Positions 35,758 to 44,784 of a stretch of 60,851 nucleotides of DNA are shown here, piece after piece. The notes beneath the pieces are model-generated. The model was given only the letters and a program-made list of their open reading frames with translations. It made no database searches and was not told the origin of the DNA. Positions within the stretch are counted from its first letter, which is position 1; each line of letters begins with the position of its first letter. The stretch is from an uncultured SAR116 cluster alpha proteobacterium (GTDB lineage Bacteria > Pseudomonadota > Alphaproteobacteria > Puniceispirillales > Marisalimonadaceae): assembly GCA_902537945.1 (NCBI GenBank), contig CACBDG010000012.1:1-60851 (forward strand). Reading direction: 5' to 3'. The position numbers and the translations under genes are program-made.

Positions 35758-36510
35758 ATGAAAATATTACTGTATAACCCTAATACTTCTGAATCTATAA
35801 CAGAAAAACTTTATGAAACTGCTAAGTTGGTAGTAAGTAGTGAAACAACCTTAATTCCTAAAACAGCAGAAAAGGGTTTCCCATATATATCAACTAAAGT
35901 TGAGGCCCAAATCACTGGCACTTTAGTTCTAGAAAAACTAGCAAAAATACATTCACAATATGATGCTATAATTATAGCCGCTTTTGGTGATCCAGGTCTG
36001 ATACCAGCAAAAAGTTTGTTTAACCTGCCGATAATTGGACTAGGGGAGGCCGCTATGTTAAGTGCTTGCTTATTTGGTAAAAAATTCTCAATTATATCAT
36101 TTACTAACGCAATGGCGTCTTGGTATGAAGAAAGTGTTGAATTGCTAGGATTACAGTCTAGATATGCAGGATTTAGAGCTATAGATGGTGTTAACTTAAC
36201 TATTGATAAAATTCAATCGCTTCAGAAGAAATCTTTAATTGAATCTGCAAAAAATGCTATCAAAATTGATGGTGGTGAGGTGGTTATATTTGCAGGGGCT
36301 CCATTGTCTGGATTTAAAAATATTGTTCAAAAAGAAATTAGTGTACCTGTGATTGATTGTGCTGAAGCAGCTGCAAAGCAAGCAGAATTAGCTGTCGTTA
36401 TGAATAAAAATACTATAAACAAACATAAATTACCTCCTAAATCATCTATAGGGGTTGATAAAAATTTATCGGAATTGATTTCTCACAAAGTTGATAATGG
36501 TTCAAAATGA
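35758..36510 (+). CDS. Asp/Glu/hydantoin racemase-family protein lacking both catalytic cysteines
   Basis: A 250-residue homologue of allantoin/hydantoin racemases. The fold markers ILLYNPNTSESI, AAFGDPGLIPA and PIIGLGEAA are kept. The two positions that carry catalytic cysteines in the intact homologue at 18035 (Cys76 and Cys181) are Ala75 (IIIAAFGDPG) and Ala181 (FAGAPLSG) here. Two-cysteine racemisation should therefore be impossible. Its stop overlaps the PuuE-like start (ATGA), so the pair is probably co-translated. A binding, isomerase or lyase function on a hydantoin-like compound is possible but unproven. Confidence 0.82.
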   Translation: MKILLYNPNTSESITEKLYETAKLVVSSETTLIPKTAEKGFPYISTKVEAQITGTLVLEKLAKIHSQYDAIIIAAFGDPGLIPAKSLFNLPIIGLGEAAMLSACLFGKKFSIISFTNAMASWYEESVELLGLQSRYAGFRAIDGVNLTIDKIQSLQKKSLIESAKNAIKIDGGEVVIFAGAPLSGFKNIVQKEISVPVIDCAEAAAKQAELAVVMNKNTINKHKLPPKSSIGVDKNLSELISHKVDNGSK

Positions 36511-37409
36511 AAAGAAATTTTATTGGTTATGGAAAAGATAAGCCAAAAATTCTTTGGCCTCAAGAAAATAAAATTGCAGTATCGTTTGTTGTAAATATTG
36601 AAGAGGGTGCAGAGCTCTCGATTTCATCAGGCGATAGTCAAAATGAGCATGTATACGAAAATAATAAAATTAAAATATTAGATATCCCTGATCTTTGTAT
36701 GGAATCTCATTTTGAATACGGTTTAAGATCAGGTATTTGGCGCATTTTTGACGTTTTTGATAAATATAACGTAAAAGCAACATTTAGTTGTTGTTCTTTG
36801 GCATTAGAAAATTCTCCTTGGTTAATAGATGAAATTTTAATCAGAAATCATGAAATATCTGCTCATGGCGTCAAGTGGATTTCTCATGCTTATCTTAGTA
36901 AAGAAGAGGAAAAACAAATAATTAATAATTGTTACTCCTCAATACTTAAACTTTCTGGTCATCCCCCAGTTGGTTGGCACACAAAATCTAGTACATCTCC
37001 ATTTACTAGGGATCTTTTGATTGAGCATGGAGGATTTACATATGATTCTAACGCATATAATGACGACATACCTTACGTATTAAAAAAAAATGATCAGAAA
37101 CTTGTTATTATTCCATATTCATTTGATACAAATGACATGAGATATGATGGTAATAATGGTTTTGTACATGGAGATGATTTTAATATTTATTGTAAAGAAT
37201 CATTTAATCAACTTCTCTCAGAAACAGACGATGGATCTTTGAGAATGATGTCTATAGGATTACATCCCAGAATTATCGGAAGACCAGGTAGAATTAAGGG
37301 GCTTGAAGATTTTATTAAATATATAAAAACTTATGAAAATGTATGGATACCAAAGAGAATGCATATAGCAAAATATTGCTTAGAAAAAGATTCATTCAAT
37401 CTTTTCTGA
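36507..37409 (+). CDS. PuuE-like polysaccharide-deacetylase-family hydrolase (candidate allantoinase)
   Basis: A 300-residue protein of the polysaccharide-deacetylase superfamily resembling PuuE allantoinases. FIGYGKDKPKILWPQENKIAVSFVVNIEEGAE near the N-terminus, GLRSGIWRIFDVFDKYNVKATF, ISAHGVKWISHAYLS and GFTYDSNAYNDDIPYV follow that subfamily closely. PuuE opens the allantoin ring. Since a hydantoinase-type enzyme already sits in the alc/allA operon, this may be a second allantoinase or act on a related ureide. It ends the uraD-led run; a 121-base gap precedes the TRAP genes. Confidence 0.8.
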   Translation: MKRNFIGYGKDKPKILWPQENKIAVSFVVNIEEGAELSISSGDSQNEHVYENNKIKILDIPDLCMESHFEYGLRSGIWRIFDVFDKYNVKATFSCCSLALENSPWLIDEILIRNHEISAHGVKWISHAYLSKEEEKQIINNCYSSILKLSGHPPVGWHTKSSTSPFTRDLLIEHGGFTYDSNAYNDDIPYVLKKNDQKLVIIPYSFDTNDMRYDGNNGFVHGDDFNIYCKESFNQLLSETDDGSLRMMSIGLHPRIIGRPGRIKGLEDFIKYIKTYENVWIPKRMHIAKYCLEKDSFNLF

Positions 37410-37530
37410 TTAAATTTCTAACATTTATTTGAAGTAACTTAATAAAATTTTTGGTTACGTTTAATTCAATTTGACTCTTTATTGCTCTAAATGCTTAATT
37501 ATTACACATTTACTATGAAAGGAATTAATA

Positions 37531-38505
37531 ATGATTACAAAAATTTTTAAAAAAACGTTTCTTTTTGTAGCTGTTTCTATCTTTAGTTTTAATTTGCATG
37601 CAGCAGATTGGACAATGGCTTCAGGCTATCCAAAAAGTAACTTTCATACTCAAAATATAATTAAATTTATAGATGATGTTAAGTCCACTACTTCAGTTAA
37701 TATTAATCTAAATCCCAACGATACTCTAATTAAATTAGATGCAATAAAAACATCTCTTCAAAGAGGACAGATTCCAATTGGAGAAATTAGATTAGGTATT
37801 TATGGTAATGAAGACCCAATGTATATTTTAGCAGGATTACCATTTATTGCACCAGACTATTCAAGTGCTTGGTTATTAAAAGATGTGCAAATGGAATATC
37901 TTCAAGAAAAATTCGCTAAAAAAGGACTTATGATTTTGTATACTGCTCCATGGCCAGGACAGGGGTTTTATACTAAGTTTCCAGTAAATAGTGTATCTGA
38001 TTTTAAGGGCAAAAAGCTTAGAATTTATTCTACAGCCACACAACAAATGGGATCTATGTTAGGATTTAATGCAACAATTCTTCCTTTTGCAGAAATTCCA
38101 CAGGCATTTTCTACAGGTCTTATTGAGGCATTATTTACAAGTCCACAAACAGGTATAGATATTCAAGCATGGGATAACACTAAGCATTTTACTTATGCTG
38201 GAGCTATTTTTAGTAAAAATGCAGTTGTCGTTACCAAAAAAGCTTTTAATGCTTTGTCAAAAGGTGATCAAAGTAACATGTTAGCAGCTGCAAAGAAAGC
38301 TGAGCTTAGAGGGTGGGAGATGAGTGCTGAGACTACTAAAAAGCAAATAGGTATTCTTAAGAAAAATGGAATGTCTTCTAAAAATGCCCCAGATGAGGTA
38401 ATTAGCAAAATGAAAAGTATTGGTCTTGAAATGATGAAAAATTGGAGATCAAAAGCTAGTCCAGAGGCTAATGCTGTGTTAGATAGATACTTATCTATGC
38501 GTTAA
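37531..38505 (+). CDS. TRAP transporter substrate-binding protein (DctP family)
   Basis: A 324-residue periplasmic protein. The first 24 residues are a signal peptide ending LHAADW. DctP-family features include GQIPIGEIRLG, the substrate-carboxylate-binding arginine region KLRIYSTATQQMGSMLGFNATILPFAEIPQAFSTGLIEALFTSP, and KNAVVVTKKAFNALS. It is followed by dctQ- and dctM-type genes. The ligand is not readable, but the flanking PuuE-like and HyuAB genes suggest a ureide or carboxylated hydantoin derivative; TRAP ligands normally carry a carboxylate. Confidence 0.92.
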   Translation: MITKIFKKTFLFVAVSIFSFNLHAADWTMASGYPKSNFHTQNIIKFIDDVKSTTSVNINLNPNDTLIKLDAIKTSLQRGQIPIGEIRLGIYGNEDPMYILAGLPFIAPDYSSAWLLKDVQMEYLQEKFAKKGLMILYTAPWPGQGFYTKFPVNSVSDFKGKKLRIYSTATQQMGSMLGFNATILPFAEIPQAFSTGLIEALFTSPQTGIDIQAWDNTKHFTYAGAIFSKNAVVVTKKAFNALSKGDQSNMLAAAKKAELRGWEMSAETTKKQIGILKKNGMSSKNAPDEVISKMKSIGLEMMKNWRSKASPEANAVLDRYLSMR

Positions 38506-38523
38506 AATTTTTTAGAGATAGCC

Positions 38524-39039
38524 ATGAAAAATAAATTGAATAAATTATATTTATATAGTGGCTATCTCTCTGCCTTTTTTATGGTTCTTATTGCTTTGAC
38601 CATAGTTGCTCAAATTTTAGGAAGATTTGTAAATATTACAGTTGATTCAACAGAAACTGCTGGTTTTAGTTTGGCTGCCTTAACTTTTTTTGGATTGTCA
38701 TATACTTTTCATAGCGGTGAACATATTAGAGTAACTTTATTTACAAGATTATTAGGAAAAAAAATTAGAAGATATCAAGAGCTTTTCTCATTGTCATTTT
38801 GCATTATTATTACTGGTTATTTGACATATTGGAGTTGGGACTTTGTATATTTTTCATTTATTTTTGAGGATATTAGCCCAGGTCTCTTGGCTATACCTTT
38901 TTGGATCCCAAGGATAAGTATGTCTATAGGTATAACTATTTTTTTAATTGCTCTTATTGATGATTTTTTTACTGTTTGGAAAAAAGATCAGCCATCTTAC
39001 GTTAAAAATGCTGATCCAATATTGAAAGATAATACTTAG
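38524..39039 (+). CDS. TRAP transporter small permease (DctQ family)
   Basis: A 171-residue inner-membrane protein with four hydrophobic segments, the normal DctQ layout. The AALTFFGLSYTFHSGEHIRVTLF segment with its GEHIRV motif is characteristic. It lies 18 bases after the binding-protein gene and 11 before dctM and should form the small half of the membrane complex. The C-terminus is a polar tail of about 20 residues facing the cytoplasm. Confidence 0.9.
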   Translation: MKNKLNKLYLYSGYLSAFFMVLIALTIVAQILGRFVNITVDSTETAGFSLAALTFFGLSYTFHSGEHIRVTLFTRLLGKKIRRYQELFSLSFCIIITGYLTYWSWDFVYFSFIFEDISPGLLAIPFWIPRISMSIGITIFLIALIDDFFTVWKKDQPSYVKNADPILKDNT

Positions 39040-39050
39040 AAGAGAAATTT

Positions 39051-40349
39051 ATGGCTACTGGATTATCATTAATTTTATTTATTTTACTTCTTTTTCTTTT
39101 ATCTTTGGGTATATGGGTGGCCCCAGCATTAATTACTTTAGGATATATATTACTTGAATTTTTTACTCCAGCACCCGTAGGATCTCTTCTCGCTAGCACT
39201 TTATGGGATGCAAGTTGGAATTGGGCATTAACTGCCTTACCTTTATTTATATGGATGGGTGAAATACTTTTTAGAACAAGACTTTCCTCAGAAATGTTTA
39301 AAGGTCTTGCACCAATGCTGTCTAATTTACCTGGAGGGTTGTTGCATGTAAATGTAGTTGGTTGTGGTATAATGGCAGCTGTTGCAGGCTCTAGTGCAGT
39401 TACATGCGCCACAATAGGCAGAATGAGTATTCCAGAGTTAAAGAAAAGAAATTATGATGAAACGCTCAGCATAGGTTCTTTAGCTGGTTCTGGTACATTA
39501 GGGTTGTTAATTCCACCTTCAATAATGCTTATTGTTTACGGTGTTTTGGCTCAAGTCTCAATATCGAGACTTTTCATAGCCGGCGTTTTACCAGGTATAA
39601 TGATTATTTTGATTTTTATGTCATATATTGCAATTAGGTCTAAACTTAATCCTACTTTAGCACCCAAACAAAATGTTAGTTATACTTTCTTTGAAAAAAT
39701 AAAGGCAGCAAGAAACTTGCTTCCAGTCGTTGCGCTAATATTTTTTGTCCTTGGTTCAATTTATGGTGGTTATGCTACGCCAACTGAGGCTGCAACTATT
39801 GGTGTGATAGGAGCACTAATACTTGCTTGGTCTTCAAAATCTCTTAATTTTAAAAGTTTTATGGATAGTTTGATGGGTGCTGTGAAAACTTCTTGCATGA
39901 TTAATTTTATAATTGTAGGAGCAGCTTTTCTATCTGTTGCTATGGGGTACACTGGCATTCCAAAACAATTAGGACAAATTGTAAATGACTTTGAATTATC
40001 ACAACTTTCACTTCTAGCAATTCTAACAATATTATACATTTTCCTTGGTTGTTTCCTTGAAGGAACATCCATGATGGTATTAACTGCATCTGTAGTATTA
40101 CCAATGGTCCAGACAGCTGGTATAGATTTAATATGGTTTGGGATTTTTACTGTAATAGTTGTTGAAATGGCACAAATCACTCCTCCAGTCGGATTTAATC
40201 TTTTTGTCCTTCAAGGAATGACGGGTAGAGATATATTGAAAGTTACAAAAGCAGCATTACCCTTTTTCTTTTTAATGTTGTTAAGTATTGCCATTATAAT
40301 AATTTTCCCTCAAATCGTTACTGCACCTGTTAACTTCATGATTCAATAA
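39051..40349 (+). CDS. TRAP transporter large permease (DctM family)
   Basis: A 432-residue, roughly 12-helix membrane protein of the DctM family. Diagnostic stretches are GSSAVTCATIGRMSIPELKKRNYDE, GSLAGSGTLGLLIPPSIMLIVYGV and VVEMAQITPPVGFNLFVLQGMTG, all in normal positions. It catalyses sodium-driven uptake of the ligand delivered by the DctP protein. HyuA follows after 26 bases on the same strand, so transporter and hydantoinase are probably one operon, and transported substrate and HyuAB substrate are probably related. Confidence 0.93.
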   Translation: MATGLSLILFILLLFLLSLGIWVAPALITLGYILLEFFTPAPVGSLLASTLWDASWNWALTALPLFIWMGEILFRTRLSSEMFKGLAPMLSNLPGGLLHVNVVGCGIMAAVAGSSAVTCATIGRMSIPELKKRNYDETLSIGSLAGSGTLGLLIPPSIMLIVYGVLAQVSISRLFIAGVLPGIMIILIFMSYIAIRSKLNPTLAPKQNVSYTFFEKIKAARNLLPVVALIFFVLGSIYGGYATPTEAATIGVIGALILAWSSKSLNFKSFMDSLMGAVKTSCMINFIIVGAAFLSVAMGYTGIPKQLGQIVNDFELSQLSLLAILTILYIFLGCFLEGTSMMVLTASVVLPMVQTAGIDLIWFGIFTVIVVEMAQITPPVGFNLFVLQGMTGRDILKVTKAALPFFFLMLLSIAIIIIFPQIVTAPVNFMIQ

Positions 40350-40375
40350 TTGTTTATTTAAAAGGATTTCAATAA

Positions 40376-42448
40376 ATGAGACTTGCTATTGATATCGGTG
40401 GTACTTTTACAGATATAGTTTTAGAGGATAAAACTAACCTTTTTACTAAAAAAGTACTTACCTCAACTTCTCAGCCGGAGGTTGCAGTTATTGAAGGTGT
40501 AGAAGAATTATTACAAGAAAATAAAATAAAATCGTCAGATATAAAGATGATCATTCATGGTACGACTTTGGCTACAAATGCAGTCATTGAAAGAAAAGGT
40601 GCCAAAACTTGTTTTATAACAACTGAAGGTTTTAGAGATGTTTTAGACATTGGTTATGAAAGTAGGTTTGATCAGTATGATATACTTATTGAAAAAACTA
40701 TGTCACTTGTTCCAAGAAAGCATAGATATGTAATTGAAGAAAGAACTGATATTAATGGATCAATAATAAAACCTATTAATGCTAAAAAATTCCAGAGTTT
40801 AGTTGATACTATCAAAAAAGAAAAATTTGAAAGTATTGGAATTGGTTTTTTACATTCTTATGCAAATTCTAAAAATGAAAATGATTTAAAAGAATTTTTA
40901 TTAAAACATTTCCCAGAATTAGAGGTAAGTATATCTTCTGATGTCTGCCCAGAAATAAGAGAATATGAACGTTTTACTACTACTGTAGTAAATTCATATA
41001 TTAAACCTTTAATGTCTAGATATTTAAAGAAATTAGAAAGTGAATTAAAACAAAAAGGTTTTAATTGTCCCCTCTTATTAATGACCTCTGGTGGTACTTT
41101 AACTAACGTGACGAGTGCGTGTAACAACCCAGTTAGGTTGGTTGAGTCTGGTCCTGCAGGTGGAGCTATCTTAGCAACTTCTATTGCTGAAGACTTAAAA
41201 CTAAATAAAGTAATTTCATTCGATATGGGAGGAACAACAGCTAAGATAACCATAATTGAAAACCAAAAAGCAATTAAAGCTCGAGAGTTTGAAGTTGACA
41301 GAAAAGCGAGATTCAAAAAAGGAAGCGGACTGCCTTTAAGAATTCCTGTAATCGAAATGGTTGAGATTGGTGCAGGAGGTGGATCAATAGCTCGAGTAAA
41401 TAAGTTAGATCAAATAATTACTGGCCCAGATAGTGCTGGCTCAAATCCGGGTCCAGCATGCTATTCTAATGGTGGCGACAATCCAACAATTACAGATGCA
41501 GATTTAGTTATAGGTAAGATTGATCCAGATAAATTTGCTGAGGGTAAAATAAACTTATCCAAAGAATTTGCTAAAAATGCAATCACAAAAAATATAAGTG
41601 ATAAGATTAATATGAAAACTTCAATAGCTGCATTAGCAATATCTGAAATAGTTGATGAAACGATGTCAAATGCAGCTAGAGTACACACTGTTGAACAAGG
41701 TCATGAGACATCTAACAGAACTCTAATTGGTTTTGGAGGAGCCGCCCCTCTTCATATTTCTAGGGTTGCAGAAAAATTAAGAGTAAAAAAAATAATCATC
41801 CCGACAAATGCTAGTGTAGGTTCAGCAGTTGGATTTTTGAGAGCACCTGTTGGATACGAAGTAGTTAAAAGTCTTAGAATGTTATTAAATAAATTTAATT
41901 TTGAAAAAGTTAATAATTTACTTAATTCTATGAGGAATGAAGCACAAAAAATTATACAAAACAATTCTGAAAGCACAGAATTTGTTGAAGAACGTTTTGC
42001 ATTTATGCGTTATGCGGGACAAGGCCATGAAATCAAAGTGCCTATTGATAATAAGGTATTATCTAATGAGGACGCAAAAATAATTAAAAACTCTTTTGAA
42101 GCAAATTACGAAAAATTATATTCTAGAACACTACCAAATGCTGACATAGAAATTTTAACCTGGTCTTTATCATTATCTATTATGGGCAATAATATAACTG
42201 AATATATAGAGTTAGGTTCCTATAAAAAAATTAAAGAAAATTCTTTAATTGATTTTTATGATTATCAAAGTGGTGAACAAATTAAAATACCAAATTATGA
42301 GAGAAAAAAGTTAAATCCAGGAGATTTGATACAAGGTCAATGTGTAATCACAGAGGCTCAAACTACAATTGTTGTTTCTAATAATTTTAATACAAAAGTT
42401 TTAAGTAATGATTTTTTACAAATGGAATATATAAATAATGAAACATAA
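40376..42448 (+). CDS. hyuA: Hydantoinase/oxoprolinase family, subunit A
   Basis: A 690-residue HyuA-family protein with the N-terminal ATP-binding start RLAIDIGGTFTDIVLE, a second phosphate-binding block (SFDMGGTTAKITII), VEIGAGGGSIARV and the GPACYSNGGDNPTITDADLVIG segment. HyuA partners HyuB in ATP-dependent opening of hydantoins (N-methylhydantoinase) or 5-oxoproline, and relatives include acetone carboxylase. The two subunit genes overlap by 11 bases. The TRAP importer directly upstream probably supplies the substrate. The specific ring cannot be assigned. Confidence 0.9.
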   Translation: MRLAIDIGGTFTDIVLEDKTNLFTKKVLTSTSQPEVAVIEGVEELLQENKIKSSDIKMIIHGTTLATNAVIERKGAKTCFITTEGFRDVLDIGYESRFDQYDILIEKTMSLVPRKHRYVIEERTDINGSIIKPINAKKFQSLVDTIKKEKFESIGIGFLHSYANSKNENDLKEFLLKHFPELEVSISSDVCPEIREYERFTTTVVNSYIKPLMSRYLKKLESELKQKGFNCPLLLMTSGGTLTNVTSACNNPVRLVESGPAGGAILATSIAEDLKLNKVISFDMGGTTAKITIIENQKAIKAREFEVDRKARFKKGSGLPLRIPVIEMVEIGAGGGSIARVNKLDQIITGPDSAGSNPGPACYSNGGDNPTITDADLVIGKIDPDKFAEGKINLSKEFAKNAITKNISDKINMKTSIAALAISEIVDETMSNAARVHTVEQGHETSNRTLIGFGGAAPLHISRVAEKLRVKKIIIPTNASVGSAVGFLRAPVGYEVVKSLRMLLNKFNFEKVNNLLNSMRNEAQKIIQNNSESTEFVEERFAFMRYAGQGHEIKVPIDNKVLSNEDAKIIKNSFEANYEKLYSRTLPNADIEILTWSLSLSIMGNNITEYIELGSYKKIKENSLIDFYDYQSGEQIKIPNYERKKLNPGDLIQGQCVITEAQTTIVVSNNFNTKVLSNDFLQMEYINNET

Positions 42449-44063
42449 TTTAATTGATGACAAAAATAATATTCAAAATCAAGTAATGTGGAATAGACTT
42501 CTTTCTGTTGTTGAAGAACAGGGTCAAACACTAGTTAGAACTGCATTTAGTCCAATAGTTCGTGAATGTGGGGACATATCTGCTGGAGTTTTTGACCTAG
42601 AGGGTAGAATGATGGCTCAAGCAGTTACAGGCACTCCTGGTCATGTTAATTCTATGGCAGAGTCTGTTAAGCATTTTATCAATCATTTTCCATTAAACAC
42701 AATGAATGAAGGAGACATATTTATTACAAATGATCCATGGATGGGTACAGGGCATTTAAATGATTTTGTATTAACAACTCCTTGTTTCAAAAATAACAAA
42801 ATAGTAGGTCTTTTTTCATGTACCTCTCATTTGACTGATATTGGAGGATTGGGAGTAGGTCCTGATGCTACTGACATACACATGGAAGGTCTTTATATAC
42901 CTATGTTGAAATTAGCTGACAGAGGTGTAATGAATAAAACATTATTAAAACTAGTTAGCCAAAACACAAGACAACCTGTAGAAACAGAAGGTGATGTTTA
43001 CTCATTGGCTGCATGTAATGATATAGGTTGCAAAAGATTAGTAGAAATGATGAACGAATTTAAAATTGATAATTTAAAAAATTTATCTGATTTTATATAT
43101 AACAAGTCATTATCAGCCGTAAAAAATGAAATTAAGAAAATCCCAAATGGCGTATATGAAAATTTTATGATGATTGATGGATTTGAAAAAGATATTAAAT
43201 TAGAGGCAAAATTAACTGTTTCTGATAAATCAATAACAGTTAATTATACAGGCACTTCTGATAAATCTAAATTTGGTATAAATGTTCCATTATCTTATAC
43301 TAAAGCTTACACCTGTTTTGGTTTAAGTTGTCTTGTAAGTGCTGAAATACCAAATAATGCGGGTTCTCTAAAACCTTTTGAAATTGATGCACCATTAGGT
43401 TCTATTTTAAATGCTCCATATCCTGCTGCTGTATGCGCAAGACATATTATTGGACAAATGCTTCCAGATGTAGTTTTTGGTTGTTTAGAAAAAGCCATAC
43501 CTGATAAAGTTCCTGCAGAAGGTGCTTCTTGTTTGTGGAACATCACTTTTCGTGGAAAAACTGATAGGGGAGCAAACAACAACTCACTATTTGCTGTAAC
43601 TGCGGTAGTTAATGGTGGAACAGGAGCCAGGCCAAACAAGGACGGGTTATCAGCTACTGCTTACCCTTCTGGTGTAAGAGGAACTCCAGTTGAAATAAAT
43701 GAAGCTGTTGCTCCATTATTGTTCCTAAAAAAAGAATATAATCCAGGAAGTGGTGGTAAAGGAAAGTATAATGGTGGTTTGGGTCAATTAATTGAAATCA
43801 AATCAGCAATTGATGAGGACATGGATCTTTTAGCTTCTTTTGATAGAATTAAATTTCCTGCAAGAGGTCGTTTAAATGGAAGCAATGGCAAACCTGGACA
43901 AGTCTCGATTAAGGGTAAAGGAAAGTTGAATGGCAAAGGTACACAAGTCATAAAGGCAGGTGATATCTTACAAATTCATACACCTGGCGGTGCTGGTTAT
44001 GGAGATTACTCAGAAAGAGATAAGGCTTTGTTAGAAAAAGATTTAGAGAATGAGTTTTTATAA
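42438..44063 (+). CDS. hyuB: Hydantoinase/oxoprolinase family, subunit B
   Basis: A 541-residue HyuB-family protein. The N-terminal NRLLSVVEEQGQTLVRTAFSPIVRECGDISAGVFD block, TGTPGHVNSMAESVKHF, ITNDPWMGTGHLNDFVL, a central NGGTGARPNKDGLSATAYPSGVRGTPVE and the C-terminal TPGGAGYGD are all typical. It forms the catalytic complex with HyuA. The gene starts inside the end of hyuA and ends 5 bases from the convergent racemase-like gene. Length is normal for a stand-alone B subunit. Confidence 0.9.
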   Translation: MKHNLIDDKNNIQNQVMWNRLLSVVEEQGQTLVRTAFSPIVRECGDISAGVFDLEGRMMAQAVTGTPGHVNSMAESVKHFINHFPLNTMNEGDIFITNDPWMGTGHLNDFVLTTPCFKNNKIVGLFSCTSHLTDIGGLGVGPDATDIHMEGLYIPMLKLADRGVMNKTLLKLVSQNTRQPVETEGDVYSLAACNDIGCKRLVEMMNEFKIDNLKNLSDFIYNKSLSAVKNEIKKIPNGVYENFMMIDGFEKDIKLEAKLTVSDKSITVNYTGTSDKSKFGINVPLSYTKAYTCFGLSCLVSAEIPNNAGSLKPFEIDAPLGSILNAPYPAAVCARHIIGQMLPDVVFGCLEKAIPDKVPAEGASCLWNITFRGKTDRGANNNSLFAVTAVVNGGTGARPNKDGLSATAYPSGVRGTPVEINEAVAPLLFLKKEYNPGSGGKGKYNGGLGQLIEIKSAIDEDMDLLASFDRIKFPARGRLNGSNGKPGQVSIKGKGKLNGKGTQVIKAGDILQIHTPGGAGYGDYSERDKALLEKDLENEFL

Positions 44064-44068
44064 TTAAT

Positions 44069-44773
44069 TTAAATTGGTAATCCAAAAGTTCGACTTGGTT
44101 TAGGAACAAATTTTTTTATTTGTAAATCTAATTTAACAAATTTTTCTATTAAAGCTGTAGCAGCTGTTACTCCCTCAATAATAGGTATGTTGAACTTATT
44201 ACTTAAATTTTTTGATAAATTTAAAATACCTGGGCTTGTTAAAATTATAGCCTCTGGATTATCTTCTATAATTGTTCTTTGAATTTCGTGATCTAATTTA
44301 TTCAAGTTTGATTTTGACATTGTATCCATATCTAATACTGGAACTTCTAGTGAATTTATAGATACACACTTATGTTCCATGTCATATTTTATTAAATTAT
44401 TTTTTAAAGCTTCATGTGATTGAGATAGATTGGTGATTATTGAAAACTTATTTGCAATTATATTGGCAGTATAAAATACAGCTTCACCTAAACCAATTAT
44501 TGGTTTTGACGTGATTTTTCGAATTGTGTCGACACCAATATCTTCAAAGGAAATAACTATAAAAGCGTCTGAAGAATTATTTGTTTCAACTTCGTTAAGT
44601 AATTTTGAAACATTTATAGTTTCTCTGTGTAAGTCATAGTAGTCTTCTTGAAAACTTTTATCACTTATGAAAATACTAGAATTTTTATCTAATATTTTTT
44701 TTGCACAAAGCTTGATTTTTTCATTTGAGATAGCAGTTGCGTAAGGATTAATGATACAAATTTCAATACTCAA
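44069..44773 (-). CDS. Asp/Glu/hydantoin racemase-family protein with both cysteines changed to serine
   Basis: A 234-residue homologue of the intact racemase at 18035; the two align throughout (CIINP start, SKPIIGLGEA, EVPVLDMD, PIIEGV). The catalytic cysteine positions are Ser75 (IVISFEDIG) and Ser180 (IILTSPGIL). Cysteine-to-serine at both sites should abolish or drastically weaken racemisation. It is the last gene of the minus-strand run FAD/Fe-S dehydrogenase, molybdoenzyme, racemase-like, 11 bases after the molybdoenzyme stop, and faces the end of hyuB. A non-racemase role is inferred. Confidence 0.82.
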   Translation of the reverse strand: MSIEICIINPYATAISNEKIKLCAKKILDKNSSIFISDKSFQEDYYDLHRETINVSKLLNEVETNNSSDAFIVISFEDIGVDTIRKITSKPIIGLGEAVFYTANIIANKFSIITNLSQSHEALKNNLIKYDMEHKCVSINSLEVPVLDMDTMSKSNLNKLDHEIQRTIIEDNPEAIILTSPGILNLSKNLSNKFNIPIIEGVTAATALIEKFVKLDLQIKKFVPKPSRTFGLPI

Positions 44774-44784
44774 GTCAGAGTTCT

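Noticed and set aside
37410-37530. Terminator or small RNA between the PuuE-like and DctP genes
   Set aside because: Only a 5-bp imperfect stem (GTAAC/GTTAC) occurs without a T-run. The ribosome-binding site of the DctP gene is the only supported signal.
40376-44063. Acetone carboxylase or 5-oxoprolinase
   Set aside because: No gamma subunit is present, and the flanking hydantoin-type genes favour a hydantoinase. The A/B family alone cannot decide, so the broad family name is used.
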